The notes under the pieces were generated by a model. The model made no database searches. It had not been told where the DNA came from and saw nothing but the letters and a program-made list of their open reading frames with translations. Positions 42,276 through 53,811 of a stretch of DNA of 64,000 nt are shown piece by piece (position 1 is the stretch's first letter; each line of letters starts with the position of its first letter). Source of the DNA: Halomonas denitrificans. Lineage in GTDB: Bacteria > Pseudomonadota > Gammaproteobacteria > Pseudomonadales > Halomonadaceae. The stretch covers positions 186,001 to 250,000 of the forward strand of contig NZ_PYVX01000003.1 in assembly GCF_003056305.1 (NCBI RefSeq), in the 5' to 3' direction. Made by a program: the position numbers and the translations under genes.

Positions 42276-43079
42276 ATGGACTGGCTACAGATCTTCGTCC
42301 TCTCCATCGTTCAGGGATTGACCGAGTTCCTGCCGATCTCCAGCTCCGCCCACCTGATCCTGGTGCCGGTCTTCACCGACTGGGACGACCAGGGCCTGGT
42401 CTTCGACGTTGCCCTGCACATCGGCAGCCTGAGCGCGGTGGTGCTCTACTTCCGCCATGAACTGGTCGGCATGACCACCAGCTGGTGTCGCAGCGTGGCC
42501 GGCCGCGGCACCGACGACGAGGCGCGCCTGGCCTGGTGGGTGATCCTGGCCACCATCCCCGTCGGACTGGCGGGGCTCGCCTTCGAGGATGTCATCCAGG
42601 AGGTCATGCGCTCGCCGCGGGTCATCGCCGGGGGCCTGATCGGCTTCGGGCTGCTGCTGGCTTATGCCGACTGGCGGCGTCGCGGCGGGCGCAGCGAGTA
42701 CCGCCTCACCTGGCGCGACGCCCTGTGGATCGGGCTGGCCCAGGCGCTGGCGCTGATTCCCGGCACCTCGCGCTCCGGCATCACCATGACCGCCGCGCTG
42801 CTGCTGGGCCTGAGCCGCGAGGGGGCGGCGCGCTTCTCCTTCCTGCTCTCGATCCCGGTCATCGTGCTCGCCGGGGGGCTGGAGATCCTGCATCTCGCCG
42901 GCGCCGCCGTGCCGGTGGACTGGGGCGCGTTGCTGCTGGGGGCGCTGCTCTCGGGGATCAGCGCCTACCTGTGCATCCACTTCTTCCTGGTCTTCATCAA
43001 GCGGATCGGCATGCAGCCCTTCGTGGTCTACCGCCTCGTGCTGGGTATCGCGCTGCTCTGGCTCTTCGGAGGCGCCTGA
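42276..43079 (+). CDS. uppP: Undecaprenyl-diphosphatase UppP (BacA)
   Basis: Integral membrane phosphatase that recycles undecaprenyl pyrophosphate to the monophosphate lipid carrier for cell-wall and LPS synthesis. The 267 residues contain the two catalytic boxes: GLTEFLPISSSAHLIL near the N-terminus and PGTSRSGITMTAALLLGLSR in the middle. Seven to eight hydrophobic helices are visible. apbE begins one base after its stop. Confidence 0.95.
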   Translation: MDWLQIFVLSIVQGLTEFLPISSSAHLILVPVFTDWDDQGLVFDVALHIGSLSAVVLYFRHELVGMTTSWCRSVAGRGTDDEARLAWWVILATIPVGLAGLAFEDVIQEVMRSPRVIAGGLIGFGLLLAYADWRRRGGRSEYRLTWRDALWIGLAQALALIPGTSRSGITMTAALLLGLSREGAARFSFLLSIPVIVLAGGLEILHLAGAAVPVDWGALLLGALLSGISAYLCIHFFLVFIKRIGMQPFVVYRLVLGIALLWLFGGA

Positions 43080-43080
43080 C

Positions 43081-44193
43081 ATGATCTACCTTCGTTCGCT
43101 GCTGGTCTCCCTGCTGCTCGGCCTGCTGCTGGCGGGCTGCTCCGAGCGCGATCGCCCGCTGGACTCCCCGGTGACCCTTCAGGGCGACATCTTCGGCACC
43201 TTCTATCAGGTGAGCATCGCCGACCCCCTGACCCAGGGCGAGGCCAACGCGCTCGAGGAGGGCCTGCTCGCCGAGCTCGAGGCGGTGGATGCCGCCATGT
43301 CCACCTGGCGCGACGACTCCGAGCTGATGGCCTTCAATCGCGCCCCGCTGGGCAAGTGGCAGCCGCTCTCCGACCACCTGATCGAGGTCCTGGCCATCGG
43401 CCAGTCGGTGGCCGAGGCGAGCGGCGGGGCCTTCGACATGACCATCGGCGATCTGGTCAACCTGTGGAGCTTCGGCCCCGAGGCGCGCCCCCGGGAGGTG
43501 CCGGATGACGCGGTGCTGGCCGAGCGGCTGGCCGAGGTCGGGCCCGACAGCCTGGAGGTCGATGCCGAGGCCCGCCAGGCGCGACGCCTGCGCGACGTCT
43601 TCGTCGACCTCTCCGGCGTGGCCAAGGGGCACGCTACCGACCGGGTCGCCGCCTATCTCGATCGCCAGGGGCTCGAGCACTACCTGGTCAACCTGGGCGG
43701 CGAGATCAAGGTGAGCGGCCATCGCGATGGCGAGTCGGCCCCCTGGCGGATCGGCATCGAGGTGCCCCGTGACGGCCGCCCCGAGGCCCGCCACGTGCTG
43801 GCCCTGGAGAGCATCGCGGTGGCCACCTCCGGCGACTACCGCAACTACTTCGAGGAGGACGGCCAGCGCTACTCCCACACCCTGGATCCGCGCACCGGTC
43901 GCCCCATCGAGCATCGCCTGGCCTCGGCGACGGTCGTGCACCCCTCCGACGCCTGGGCCGATGCCTGGGCCACCGCGCTGCTGGTGCTGGGCGAGGAGGC
44001 GGGCATGGCGCTGGCCCGGGAGCGCGGGCTCGCGGTGCTGATGCTGGTGCGCCAGGGCGAGGGGTGGATCAGCCTGGCGAGCCCGGCGTTGGCGGCGCGC
44101 TTCGGCCGCGCGACCCTCGAGGAGCTGGGCGTGACGGTGGTCGAGGGATCGGCGGCCGGCATGGCGGATGCGCCCGCCCGCCCCCTAGAATAG
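43081..44193 (+). CDS. apbE: FAD:protein FMN transferase ApbE, lipoprotein
   Basis: Mg2+-dependent enzyme that transfers FMN from FAD onto Ser/Thr residues of extracytoplasmic proteins such as the NQR and RNF redox subunits. The 370-residue protein has a lipobox ending at C20 (LLLAGC), then GTFYQVSI, MSTWRDDSELMAFN, the flavin/Mg motifs DLSGVAKGHATDRV and LVNLGGEIKVSG, and SHTLDPRTGRPIEH. Neither nqr nor rnf genes are in the window. It is close to uppP (1 nt) and probably cotranscribed. Confidence 0.93.
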   Translation: MIYLRSLLVSLLLGLLLAGCSERDRPLDSPVTLQGDIFGTFYQVSIADPLTQGEANALEEGLLAELEAVDAAMSTWRDDSELMAFNRAPLGKWQPLSDHLIEVLAIGQSVAEASGGAFDMTIGDLVNLWSFGPEARPREVPDDAVLAERLAEVGPDSLEVDAEARQARRLRDVFVDLSGVAKGHATDRVAAYLDRQGLEHYLVNLGGEIKVSGHRDGESAPWRIGIEVPRDGRPEARHVLALESIAVATSGDYRNYFEEDGQRYSHTLDPRTGRPIEHRLASATVVHPSDAWADAWATALLVLGEEAGMALARERGLAVLMLVRQGEGWISLASPALAARFGRATLEELGVTVVEGSAAGMADAPARPLE

Positions 44194-44223
44194 AACCCAA
44201 CAGATGAACGTGGACAAGGAGTC

Positions 44224-45606
44224 ATGATGACGCTCGACGTGGTGATACTGGCAGCCGGGCAGGGGACCCGGATGCGCTCGTCCCTGCCCAAGGTGCTGCA
44301 CCGCCTGGCCGGCAAGCCGATGGTGCAGCACGTGCTCGACACCGCCGAGGGGCTCGCGGCCGAGCGCACCCACGTGGTGGTGGGCCACGGCGCCGAGCAC
44401 GTGCGCGAGGCCCTGGCCGAGGTCCCGACCGAGAGCCGCCTGCGCTTCGCCCTGCAGGCCGAGCAGAAGGGCACCGGCCATGCCGTGGCCCAGGCCCTGG
44501 ACGGTCTCGGTGAGGGCAAGGTGCTGGTGCTCTACGGCGACGTGCCGCTGATCCGCCGCGAGACCCTGGTCGAGCTCCTGGCGCACGTCGACGAGCAGCA
44601 CCTGGGCCTGCTCACCGTCACCCTGGAGGATCCGAGCGGCTACGGGCGCATCCTGCGCAACGAGGCCGGCGAGGTGGTGGCGATCGTCGAGCACAAGGAC
44701 GCCTCAGAGGCCGAGCGGGCCGTGCGCGAGTGCAACACCGGCATCATGGCCATGACCGCCGGCCAGCTGCGCCGCTGGCTGCCGAGCCTCTCCGCCGACA
44801 ACGCCCAGGGCGAGTACTACCTCACCGACGTCATCGCCATGGCCGCCGCCGAGGGCGTGCGCATCGCCACCGCCCAGCCGGCGCGCCCCCAGGAGGTCGA
44901 GGGCGTCAACAACCGCGCCCAGATGGCCCGCCTCGAGCGGGCGTTCCAGCACGACATCGCCGAGCGGCTGATGGAGCAGGGCGTGGCGCTCGCCGACCCG
45001 GCACGGCTCGACGTGCGCGGTCGCCTGACCTGCGGCCACGACGTCGAGATCGACGTGGGCTGCGTCTTCGAGGGTGACGTCGAGCTCGGCGAGGGGGTGC
45101 GCATCGGCCCCCACTGCGTGATCCGCGACAGCCACGTCGGCGCCGAGTCGGTGATCGAGGCCCACAGCGTTCTCGAGGGTGCCGTGGTGGCCGGTCACAA
45201 CCGCGTCGGGCCCTTCGCCCGGCTGCGCCCCGGCTCGCGCCTGGCGGTCGGCGCCCGGGTCGGCAACTTCGTCGAGACCAAGAACGCCGAGGTGGGCGAG
45301 GGCAGCAAGATCAACCACCTGAGCTACGTCGGCGACGCCCGGCTGGGGCGCGACGTCAACGTCGGCGCCGGCACCATCACCTGCAACTACGACGGTGCCA
45401 ACAAGCACCGTACCGAGATCGACGACGGCGCCTTCATCGGCTCCAACACCGCCCTGGTGGCGCCGGTGAGCGTCGGTCGCGGCGCCACCGTGGGCGCCGG
45501 CTCGACCATCGCCAAGGACGTGCCCGACCATGCCCTGGCGGTCACGCGTGGCCGCCAGGTCAGCAAGCCCGACTGGCCGCGGCCGACCAAGCGCCAGGAA
45601 TCCTGA
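44224..45606 (+). CDS. glmU: Bifunctional UDP-GlcNAc pyrophosphorylase / glucosamine-1-P acetyltransferase
   Basis: Makes UDP-GlcNAc for peptidoglycan and LPS. The 460 residues start with the nucleotidyltransferase motif [18 protein letters not shown], contain YGDVPLI and EHKDAS in the first domain, and from about residue 250 a left-handed beta-helix of hexapeptide repeats with [10 protein letters not shown] and [12 protein letters not shown] for acetyl transfer. The start is one of two adjacent ATGs after AAGGAG. glmS follows after 11 nt. Confidence 0.97.
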   Translation: MMTLDVVILAAGQGTRMRSSLPKVLHRLAGKPMVQHVLDTAEGLAAERTHVVVGHGAEHVREALAEVPTESRLRFALQAEQKGTGHAVAQALDGLGEGKVLVLYGDVPLIRRETLVELLAHVDEQHLGLLTVTLEDPSGYGRILRNEAGEVVAIVEHKDASEAERAVRECNTGIMAMTAGQLRRWLPSLSADNAQGEYYLTDVIAMAAAEGVRIATAQPARPQEVEGVNNRAQMARLERAFQHDIAERLMEQGVALADPARLDVRGRLTCGHDVEIDVGCVFEGDVELGEGVRIGPHCVIRDSHVGAESVIEAHSVLEGAVVAGHNRVGPFARLRPGSRLAVGARVGNFVETKNAEVGEGSKINHLSYVGDARLGRDVNVGAGTITCNYDGANKHRTEIDDGAFIGSNTALVAPVSVGRGATVGAGSTIAKDVPDHALAVTRGRQVSKPDWPRPTKRQES

Positions 45607-45617
45607 GGAGAGATCGT

Positions 45618-47453
<1,836 letters not shown>

Positions 47454-47455
47454 CG

Positions 47456-48319
47456 ATGTCGCCGCCGCGCCTGCACCTGGGCCTGCCGATGTGGGCCAAC
47501 CCCGACTGGCGCGGCGGCCTCTACCCGCCCCACGGTGGCGACGACGACCGGCTGTCCGAGTACGCCCGGGTCTTCTCCACCGTGGAGGGCAACACCACCT
47601 TCTACAGCGGGGCGCCGCGGCCCTCGACGGTGGCCGCCTGGTCGCGCCAGGCCCCGCCCTCCTTCCGCTTCTGCTTCAAGCTGCCGGCGAGCCTCACCCA
47701 CGAGAAGCGCCTGGTGGGCATCGAGGCCGATCTCGAGGCCTTCTTCGCGGCACTCGCGCCCCTGCACGACCGGCTCGGGCCGACCATGGTGCAGCTGCCC
47801 CGGGACGTCGGCCCCGAGTCGCTGCCCCGGCTCGAGGCGCTGCTGGCGAGCTGGCCGGCGGGGCTGCCCTGCGCCGTCGAGGTCCGCCACCCGGAATTCT
47901 TCCACAAGGGAAGGGCCGAGACGGCTCTCAACCGGTTGTTGATAACTCACGGGGCCGATCGGGTGATGCTCGATGCCCGCCCGCTCTTCGCCACGCCCCC
48001 CGAGGCCCATCCCGGCCTGGCGCGGGCCCAGGCCGAGAAGCCACGACTCCCGTTACACGTGCTTTCCACGGGCGACTTCCCGCTGGTGCGCTTCATCGGC
48101 CACTTCGACGACGCCATCAACGAACGGGCCTTCACGCCCTGGGTCGAGCGTCTCGGCCTGTGGATAAAACAGGGGAAAAGCCCTTTTCTCCTTGTGCACA
48201 CGCCGGACAACCGCCGGGCGCCCGACCTCGCGCGACGCCTGCATGCGCGGCTCGCCGAGCGCCTCGCCCTCCCGCCCCTGGCGGCCTTCGCCGGCGCCTC
48301 CCAGGCGGCGCTGTTCTGA
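47456..48319 (+). CDS. DUF72 (YecE-family) protein
   Basis: A 287-residue member of the DUF72/YecE TIM-barrel family, function unknown. Visible family traits are LGLPMWANPDWRGGLYP, FSTVEGNTTFYSGAPRPSTVAAW, FRFCFKLPASLTHEK, CAVEVRHPEFF and a C-terminal VRFIGH/HTPDN region. I prefer the ATG at 47456, five bases after GGAG, over an overlapping GTG six bases upstream. It immediately follows glmS and ends before a strong terminator, so it probably rides on the glmUS transcript. Confidence 0.88.
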   Translation: MSPPRLHLGLPMWANPDWRGGLYPPHGGDDDRLSEYARVFSTVEGNTTFYSGAPRPSTVAAWSRQAPPSFRFCFKLPASLTHEKRLVGIEADLEAFFAALAPLHDRLGPTMVQLPRDVGPESLPRLEALLASWPAGLPCAVEVRHPEFFHKGRAETALNRLLITHGADRVMLDARPLFATPPEAHPGLARAQAEKPRLPLHVLSTGDFPLVRFIGHFDDAINERAFTPWVERLGLWIKQGKSPFLLVHTPDNRRAPDLARRLHARLAERLALPPLAAFAGASQAALF

Positions 48320-48328
48320 TCCATCCTG

Positions 48329-48355
48329 CCCGGTGCAGGAAGGCACCGGGGTTTT
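48329..48355 (+). terminator. Terminator after glmUS-DUF72
   Basis: An 8-bp stem CCCGGTGC / GCACCGGG with a 6-nt loop is followed by GTTTT, 10 bp after the DUF72 stop. Confidence 0.75.
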
Positions 48356-48662
48356 GCCTCGATGACTGGTCAACAAGCGTCTGATCGGATACTTTTACGG
48401 GTCGATCGTCACTTGCCATCGGATCTTGTGGGGTTTCGTACGTATCCCGTGTGATTCCTCGCCGTGATCCATCATGAGGTGTCCGCGGCTCACCTCGCGA
48501 AGGTCCCGCGGAAGTTGTACCGGCAGCGATCCTGTCTGGCATCCGTAATGCCCTTGAAAGCGGCATCCCGCGATCCGGGATGACGTGGACGTGGCGACTA
48601 CAACCACAACGCCGTCATCGCATCCGATCGATCGATGACGACACGTACCATCAGGGTGATTT
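48356..48662 (+). other. Gene-free leader region of the NSS transporter
   Basis: About 300 bp with no gene. A 7-bp inverted repeat CATCCCG-CGATC-CGGGATG (48564-48582) lies 80 bp before the transporter start and may be an operator or leader hairpin. I could not assign a convincing promoter. Confidence 0.4.
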
Positions 48663-50003
48663 ATGTCTACCAAGCAACACGCACACTGGTCTTCCCGACT
48701 GACCTTCATACTCGCGGCCACCGGCTCCGCCGTCGGCCTGGGTAATATCTGGAAGTTCCCCTACATGGTGGGCGACAGCGGCGGTGCCGCCTTCGTGCTC
48801 ATCTACCTGCTCTGTATCGGCCTGGTCGGCCTGCCGATCCTGGTGGCCGAATGGCTGGTCGGTCGTCGAGGCCAGAAGAACCCGGCCAACGCCATGGCCG
48901 ACCTGGCCAAGTCGGCGGGGGCCTCGCGCGGCTGGATGATCGTCGGCATCAGCGGCATCCTCGGTGCCTTCCTGATCCTCTCCTTCTACAGCGTGATCGG
49001 CGGCTGGTCGCTCTACTACACCCTGAGCTCCGTCACCGGGGCCTTCAGCGGTCAGGATGCCGACGGCATCAGCGCGCTGTTCAGCGGCATGCTGGCGAGC
49101 CCCGGCCTGCTGCTGGCGGGGCACTCGGTGTTCATGCTGCTGGTGATCGGCATCGTCGCCCGCGGCGTGACCAAGGGCCTCGAGGGCGCCGTGCGCAGCC
49201 TGATGCCGGCACTGGGCGTGCTGCTGGTGGTGCTGGTGGGCTACGGCATGACCACCGGCTACTTCGGCGAGGCCTTGAGCTTCATGTTCAACCCCGACTT
49301 CGGGAAGGTGGACGGCGGCGTGGTTCTGGCGGCCATGGGTCAGGCCTTCTTCACGCTGTCGCTGGGCATGGGCATCATGATGGCCTACGGCTCCTACCTG
49401 AACGAGGAGATCAACCTGCTCAAGACCGCGCGGACCGTGATCATCCTCGACACCCTGGTGGCGCTGGTCTCCGGCCTGGCGATCTTCCCCATCGTCTTCG
49501 CCAACGGGCTGGATCTCAGCTCCGGCCCGGGACTGATCTTCGTCACCCTGCCGCTGGCCTTCGGCAACATGGGCGGCGGCGTCCTCCTCAGCCTGATGTT
49601 CTTCCTGCTGCTCACCTTCGCGGCCCTGACCTCGGCGATCTCGCTGCTCGAGCCGGTGGTGGAGTTCGTCGAGGAGCGCACCCCGCTGTCGCGTCTCGCC
49701 TCCACCCTGGTGGCCGGGGCGGCGACCTGGGCACTCGGCATCGCCGCGCTGCTGGCGTTCAACGTCTGGGATGGGGTGCTGATCTTCGGCCTGAACATCT
49801 TCGACCTGCTCGATACGGTGACCAGCAAGTTCCTGCTGCCGCTGACCGGCCTGCTGGCGATCGTCTTCGTCGCCTGGGTGCTGGATCGCGAGGGCGTGCG
49901 TCAAGAGCTGGGTCTCGGTGAGACCGGCGCGAAGGTATGGACCGTGATCTCCCGCTTCATCGCGCCCATCGGCGTGATCGCGGTGTTCGTCTCCAGCCTC
50001 TGA
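48663..50003 (+). CDS. Sodium-dependent transporter, neurotransmitter:sodium symporter family
   Basis: LeuT-fold Na+-coupled importer of amino acids or related amines in the inner membrane. The 446 residues contain the NSS signature SAVGLGNIWKFPYMVGDSGG in TM1 with the unwound substrate site, LPILVAEWLVGRRGQKNP, and FFTLSLGMGIMMAYGSYL in TM6. About 11-12 helices are visible. The substrate (Trp, Tyr, Ala, Leu or other) cannot be predicted reliably. Confidence 0.9.
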   Translation: MSTKQHAHWSSRLTFILAATGSAVGLGNIWKFPYMVGDSGGAAFVLIYLLCIGLVGLPILVAEWLVGRRGQKNPANAMADLAKSAGASRGWMIVGISGILGAFLILSFYSVIGGWSLYYTLSSVTGAFSGQDADGISALFSGMLASPGLLLAGHSVFMLLVIGIVARGVTKGLEGAVRSLMPALGVLLVVLVGYGMTTGYFGEALSFMFNPDFGKVDGGVVLAAMGQAFFTLSLGMGIMMAYGSYLNEEINLLKTARTVIILDTLVALVSGLAIFPIVFANGLDLSSGPGLIFVTLPLAFGNMGGGVLLSLMFFLLLTFAALTSAISLLEPVVEFVEERTPLSRLASTLVAGAATWALGIAALLAFNVWDGVLIFGLNIFDLLDTVTSKFLLPLTGLLAIVFVAWVLDREGVRQELGLGETGAKVWTVISRFIAPIGVIAVFVSSL

Positions 50004-50042
50004 GCCCGACTCGCCGGCTGGCGCCGGCGCGTCGCGTCTCCT

Positions 50043-50067
50043 ACGAGCCCCGCCCTGCGGGGCTCGT
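50043..50067. terminator. Hairpin between convergent NSS and small-protein genes
   Basis: An 11-bp perfect stem ACGAGCCCCGC with a 3-nt loop lies between two converging genes. The T-run is weak (TTGCGT), so it may act modestly in either direction. Confidence 0.55.
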
Positions 50068-50100
50068 TGCGTAGGGGGGAAGAGGCGCCGCCTGGGGCGG

Positions 50101-50316
50101 TCAGTGCATCTCGTCTTCCGCCAGCGTCTCCTCGGGAAGGGGGGCGATCTCCTGAGAGAGGCGCTTGAATTCGTTGTGCAGCTCGATGCCGCGGCGGGCG
50201 CGCAAATTGCGCTGGGCGGCGGTGCGAGACCGCTGTTCGTGCTCGACCACTTCCATGCTCATGAAGATGTCGAGGAGTTCACTCTTGAGGGAGGATAACC
50301 GTTCGACATTACGCAT
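50101..50316 (-). CDS. Small charged protein, possibly PA3496-like
   Basis: A 71-residue protein starting MRNVERLSSLKSELLDIFMSM after a strong AAGGAGAG ribosome-binding site; an upstream in-frame start would add 20 unlikely residues. It has a hydrophobic/amphipathic N-terminal helix, a basic middle (RSRTAAQRNLRARRGIELH) and an acidic end (PEETLAEDEMH). The arginine-rich RRxIE-type stretch recalls the small PA3496 family of Pseudomonas, but this resemblance is tentative. No function can be assigned. It converges on the NSS transporter. Confidence 0.7.
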   Translation of the reverse strand: MRNVERLSSLKSELLDIFMSMEVVEHEQRSRTAAQRNLRARRGIELHNEFKRLSQEIAPLPEETLAEDEMH

Positions 50317-50584
50317 GATCGACTCTCCTTTCTGCAGTGAATGTGCCGGCATCCATGACGCTGCGCGACACTGCATCTCTTACTATATCTCACTTGACAG
50401 AATGATGACGGCGCATGCCGCTAATGCACAACGCGCCGTCAACGCTGCCCGGCGCGCCCCTCACCGCGCCGTCGTGCGCGACGGGGTGCGCATCGCCCCT
50501 CGCCTTGGGGCATACTGTGAACATGAACCCGCCCATCGTTTTGCCGCCTTCCCGTGAGGCGGCTCGCCAGCAAGGAGCCCCCGA

Positions 50585-51448
50585 GTGAGCCGTGCCCTGT
50601 TCGATGAGATGAGACGTCGCATGGAGCACTTCCGCCGCTCCGAGCAGAAGGTCGCGCGCTTCGTGCTGCGCAACCCCGAGGAAGTGATCCACATGCGCAT
50701 CGTCGACCTGGCTACCGAGGCCAAGGTCAGCGAGCCCACCGTGGTGCGCTTCTGCCGCGCCCTGGGCTGCAACGGCTTCCAGGACTTCAAGCTGCAGCTG
50801 GCGCAGATGCTGGCCTCCGGCAGCCAGTTCGCCCAGTTCTCGATGAACGACAGCGACTCGGTGGTGGAGTTTTCCCACAGCATCTTCGACTCCACCGTGG
50901 GCACCCTGCTTTCGGTGCGTGACCGGCTCGACAACGAGGCGCTCAGCCAGGCGATCAACGCCCTGGCCATGGCCAACCGGGTGGAGTTCTACGGCTTCGG
51001 CGCCTCGGGGGCCGTGGCCGCCGATGCCCAGCACAAGTTCTTCCGCCTGCAGATCTCCACTGCCGCCTACACCGACCCGCACATGCAGAACATGTCGGCG
51101 GTGACCCTCAAGGAGGGCGACGTGGTGGTGGCGATCTCCCAGACCGGCCGCACCCGGGCCCTGGTGGCCAGCGTGCGCCTGGCGCGGGAGGCCGGCGCGA
51201 CGGTGATCGGGCTCTGCCCCAGCGGCTCCCCGCTCGCCGAGGAGGTCACCCTGCCGCTCTATATCGACGTCCACGAGGACACCGAGATCTACACCCCCAT
51301 GAGCTCGCGCATCGCCCACCTGGTGCTGGTCGACGTGCTGGCGGTGGGCGTGGCCAAGACCCGCGGGCCCAGGCTCGCCGAGCAGCTTCGCGAGGTGAAG
51401 AAGAGCCTCACCCCGCTGCGCTTCCCCGAGCAGGACGGCAAGCCCTGA
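50585..51448 (+). CDS. hexR: RpiR-family transcriptional regulator HexR
   Basis: Repressor that in relatives controls zwf, edd-eda and other central-carbon genes and responds to KDPG. The 287 residues start at a GTG (MSRALFDEMRRRMEHFRRSEQKVA). The RpiR helix-turn-helix spans 1-77 (DLATEAKVSEPTVVRFCRALGCNGFQDFKLQLAQ), followed by a SIS sugar-phosphate domain (about 120-270; FYGFGASGAVAADAQHKFFRL, ISQTGRTRALV). Alignment to E. coli HexR is continuous. zwf/edd, often adjacent, are not visible here; uvrD follows. Confidence 0.9.
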   Translation: MSRALFDEMRRRMEHFRRSEQKVARFVLRNPEEVIHMRIVDLATEAKVSEPTVVRFCRALGCNGFQDFKLQLAQMLASGSQFAQFSMNDSDSVVEFSHSIFDSTVGTLLSVRDRLDNEALSQAINALAMANRVEFYGFGASGAVAADAQHKFFRLQISTAAYTDPHMQNMSAVTLKEGDVVVAISQTGRTRALVASVRLAREAGATVIGLCPSGSPLAEEVTLPLYIDVHEDTEIYTPMSSRIAHLVLVDVLAVGVAKTRGPRLAEQLREVKKSLTPLRFPEQDGKP

Positions 51449-51506
51449 GGCGACCCCCGGTATGCTAAGCTGGGCCTCCATTTTTTGACCCGGCTACCCC
51501 TGCGCT

Positions 51507-53705
51507 ATGGACGACGTCACGGCGATTCTCGACCACATGAACCCGGCCCAGCGCGAGGCCGTCAGCGCCCCCCAGGGCAACCTGCTGGTGCTGGCCGGGG
51601 CCGGCTCCGGCAAGACCCGGGTGCTGGTCCACCGCATCGCCTGGCTGATGCAGGCCGAGGGCCTCTCGCCCTACGCGCTGCTCGCCGTGACCTTCACCAA
51701 CAAGGCGGCCCGGGAGATGCGCACCCGCCTGGAGGCGCTGCTCGGCATCTCCCTGCGCAACGTCTGGGTCGGTACCTTCCACTCCATCGCCCACCGCCTG
51801 CTGCGCACCCACTGGCAGGACGCCCGCCTGCCCCAGCACTTCCAGATCATCGACAGCGACGACCAGCTGCGCCTGATCAAGCGGCTGCTCAAGGACCATA
51901 GCATCGACGACGAGCGCTTCCCGCCGCGCCAGGTCCAGTCGTTCATCTCCGGCTGCAAGGAGGAGGGGCTGCGCCCCCACCAGGTTGACGCCCACGGCGA
52001 CGCCTACATGGCGCAGATGGTCGAGCTCTACGAGCGCTACCAGCTCACCTGCGAGCGCGGCGGCCTGGTCGACTTCGGCGAGCTGCTGCTCAGGAGCCTG
52101 GAGCTTCTGCGCGACAATCCGGCGCTGCTGGCCCACTACCGGGAGCGCTTCGGCCACGTGCTGGTCGACGAGTTCCAGGACACCAACACCCTGCAGTACG
52201 CCTGGCTCAAGCTGCTCACCGGCATGTCGACCCCGATGACCGTGGTCGGCGACGACGACCAGTCGATCTACGGCTGGCGCGGGGCGCGCATCGAGAACAT
52301 CCGCCGCTTCGAGGAGGAGTTCCCCGGCACCAGGACCGTGCGCCTGGAGCAGAACTACCGCTCCACCAGCGCCATCCTCGACGCCGCCAACGCCCTGATC
52401 CGCCACAACAGCGAGCGCATGGGCAAGGAGCTGTGGACCGCCGGCCATCGCGGCGAGCCGATCTCGGTCTACGCGGGCTTCAACGACCTGGACGAGGCGC
52501 GCTTCATCGTCGATACCATCCGCGAGAAGGTCGAGGAGGGCGTCAATCGCCGCGAGATCGCCATCCTCTACCGTTCCAACGCCCAGTCCCGGGTGCTCGA
52601 GGAGACGCTGATCCGCCAGGGCGTGCCCTACCGCATCTACGGCGGCCAGCGCTTCTACGAGCGCCTGGAGATCAAGAACGCCCTCGCCTACCTGCGCCTG
52701 CTGCTCAATCGCGACGACGACGCCTCGCTCGAGCGGGTGATCAACGTCCCGGCCCGCGGCATCGGCACCCGTACCGTCGAGGTGCTGCGCACCAGGGCGC
52801 GCCAGACCGAGGTCTCGCTGTGGCAGGCGCTGCACGATGCGCTGCTCGACGCCTCGCTGAAGGGGCGCGCCGCCACGGCCGTGCGCGCCTTCGCCGACCT
52901 GATCGAGCGGCTCGACAACGACACCGCGGGGCTGGCGCTCCACGAGATCATCGATCACGTCATCACCGTCTCCGGGCTGATCGAGCACCACCGCAGCGAG
53001 AAGGGCGAGAAGGGGCAGGCGCGGGTCGAGAACCTCGAGGAGCTGGTCACCGCCGCCAAGGCCTTCACCCAGGGCGAGACCTTCGTGCCGCCCGAGGCCG
53101 GCGAGGGCGGGGCGGCGCTGGAGGCCTTCCTCTCCGAGGCGGCGCTCAACGCCGGCGATCACGAGGCCGACGAGTTCGAGGACTGCGTGCAGCTGATGAC
53201 CCTGCACTCGGCCAAGGGGCTGGAGTTCCCGGTGGTGTTCATCGCCGGGGTCGAGGAGGGGCTCTTCCCCCACAAGATGTCCATGGAGGAGCCGGGGCGC
53301 CTGGAGGAGGAGCGCCGGCTCTGCTACGTGGGCCTGACCCGCGCCATGCGCAAGCTCTACCTGACCCACGCCGAGCTTCGCCGGCTGCACGGCAAGGAGA
53401 CCTTCCAGCGGCCGTCGCGCTTCCTGCGCGAGCTGCCCGAGGAGTATCTGGAAGAGGTGCGCCTGCGCGGCCAGATCTCGCGGCCGGTGACCGCCTCGCG
53501 CCCCGGACCGCGCCAGGAGAGCGTCGACGGCGGCGGCGATCTGCCGTCGCTGTCGCTGGGCCAGCGGGTCAGCCATCCGGTCTTCGGCGAGGGGGTGATC
53601 CTCAACGCCGAGGGGGAGGGCGAGCGCGCCAGGGTGCAGGTCAGCTTCGAGGGCGAGGGCGACAAGTGGCTGGTATTGGGCTTCGCCAAGCTCACCCCGC
53701 TGTGA
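51507..53705 (+). CDS. uvrD: DNA helicase II UvrD
   Basis: Superfamily 1A 3'-5' helicase for mismatch and nucleotide-excision repair. The 732 residues start MDDVTAILDHMNPAQREAVS and show Walker A GAGSGKT (31-37), motif II VLVDEFQDTNTLQY, motif III GDDDQSIYGWRGA, motif IV LEQNYRST, motif V LMTLHSAKGLEFPVV and motif VI CYVGLTRAM. A C-terminal Tudor-like segment (GQRVSHPVFGEGVIL) distinguishes UvrD/PcrA from Rep. No SOS box was recognised in the short gap after hexR. Confidence 0.95.
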   Translation: MDDVTAILDHMNPAQREAVSAPQGNLLVLAGAGSGKTRVLVHRIAWLMQAEGLSPYALLAVTFTNKAAREMRTRLEALLGISLRNVWVGTFHSIAHRLLRTHWQDARLPQHFQIIDSDDQLRLIKRLLKDHSIDDERFPPRQVQSFISGCKEEGLRPHQVDAHGDAYMAQMVELYERYQLTCERGGLVDFGELLLRSLELLRDNPALLAHYRERFGHVLVDEFQDTNTLQYAWLKLLTGMSTPMTVVGDDDQSIYGWRGARIENIRRFEEEFPGTRTVRLEQNYRSTSAILDAANALIRHNSERMGKELWTAGHRGEPISVYAGFNDLDEARFIVDTIREKVEEGVNRREIAILYRSNAQSRVLEETLIRQGVPYRIYGGQRFYERLEIKNALAYLRLLLNRDDDASLERVINVPARGIGTRTVEVLRTRARQTEVSLWQALHDALLDASLKGRAATAVRAFADLIERLDNDTAGLALHEIIDHVITVSGLIEHHRSEKGEKGQARVENLEELVTAAKAFTQGETFVPPEAGEGGAALEAFLSEAALNAGDHEADEFEDCVQLMTLHSAKGLEFPVVFIAGVEEGLFPHKMSMEEPGRLEEERRLCYVGLTRAMRKLYLTHAELRRLHGKETFQRPSRFLRELPEEYLEEVRLRGQISRPVTASRPGPRQESVDGGGDLPSLSLGQRVSHPVFGEGVILNAEGEGERARVQVSFEGEGDKWLVLGFAKLTPL

Positions 53706-53811
53706 CCCGGCCCGGCGCGGCGCTTGCCGGCTAAATCAGCCGTGACGCATACTCCGAGGCGGACACACCCATCGCCCGCGCCCCCGCGGGAATAACAAGC
53801 CTCACGGAGTC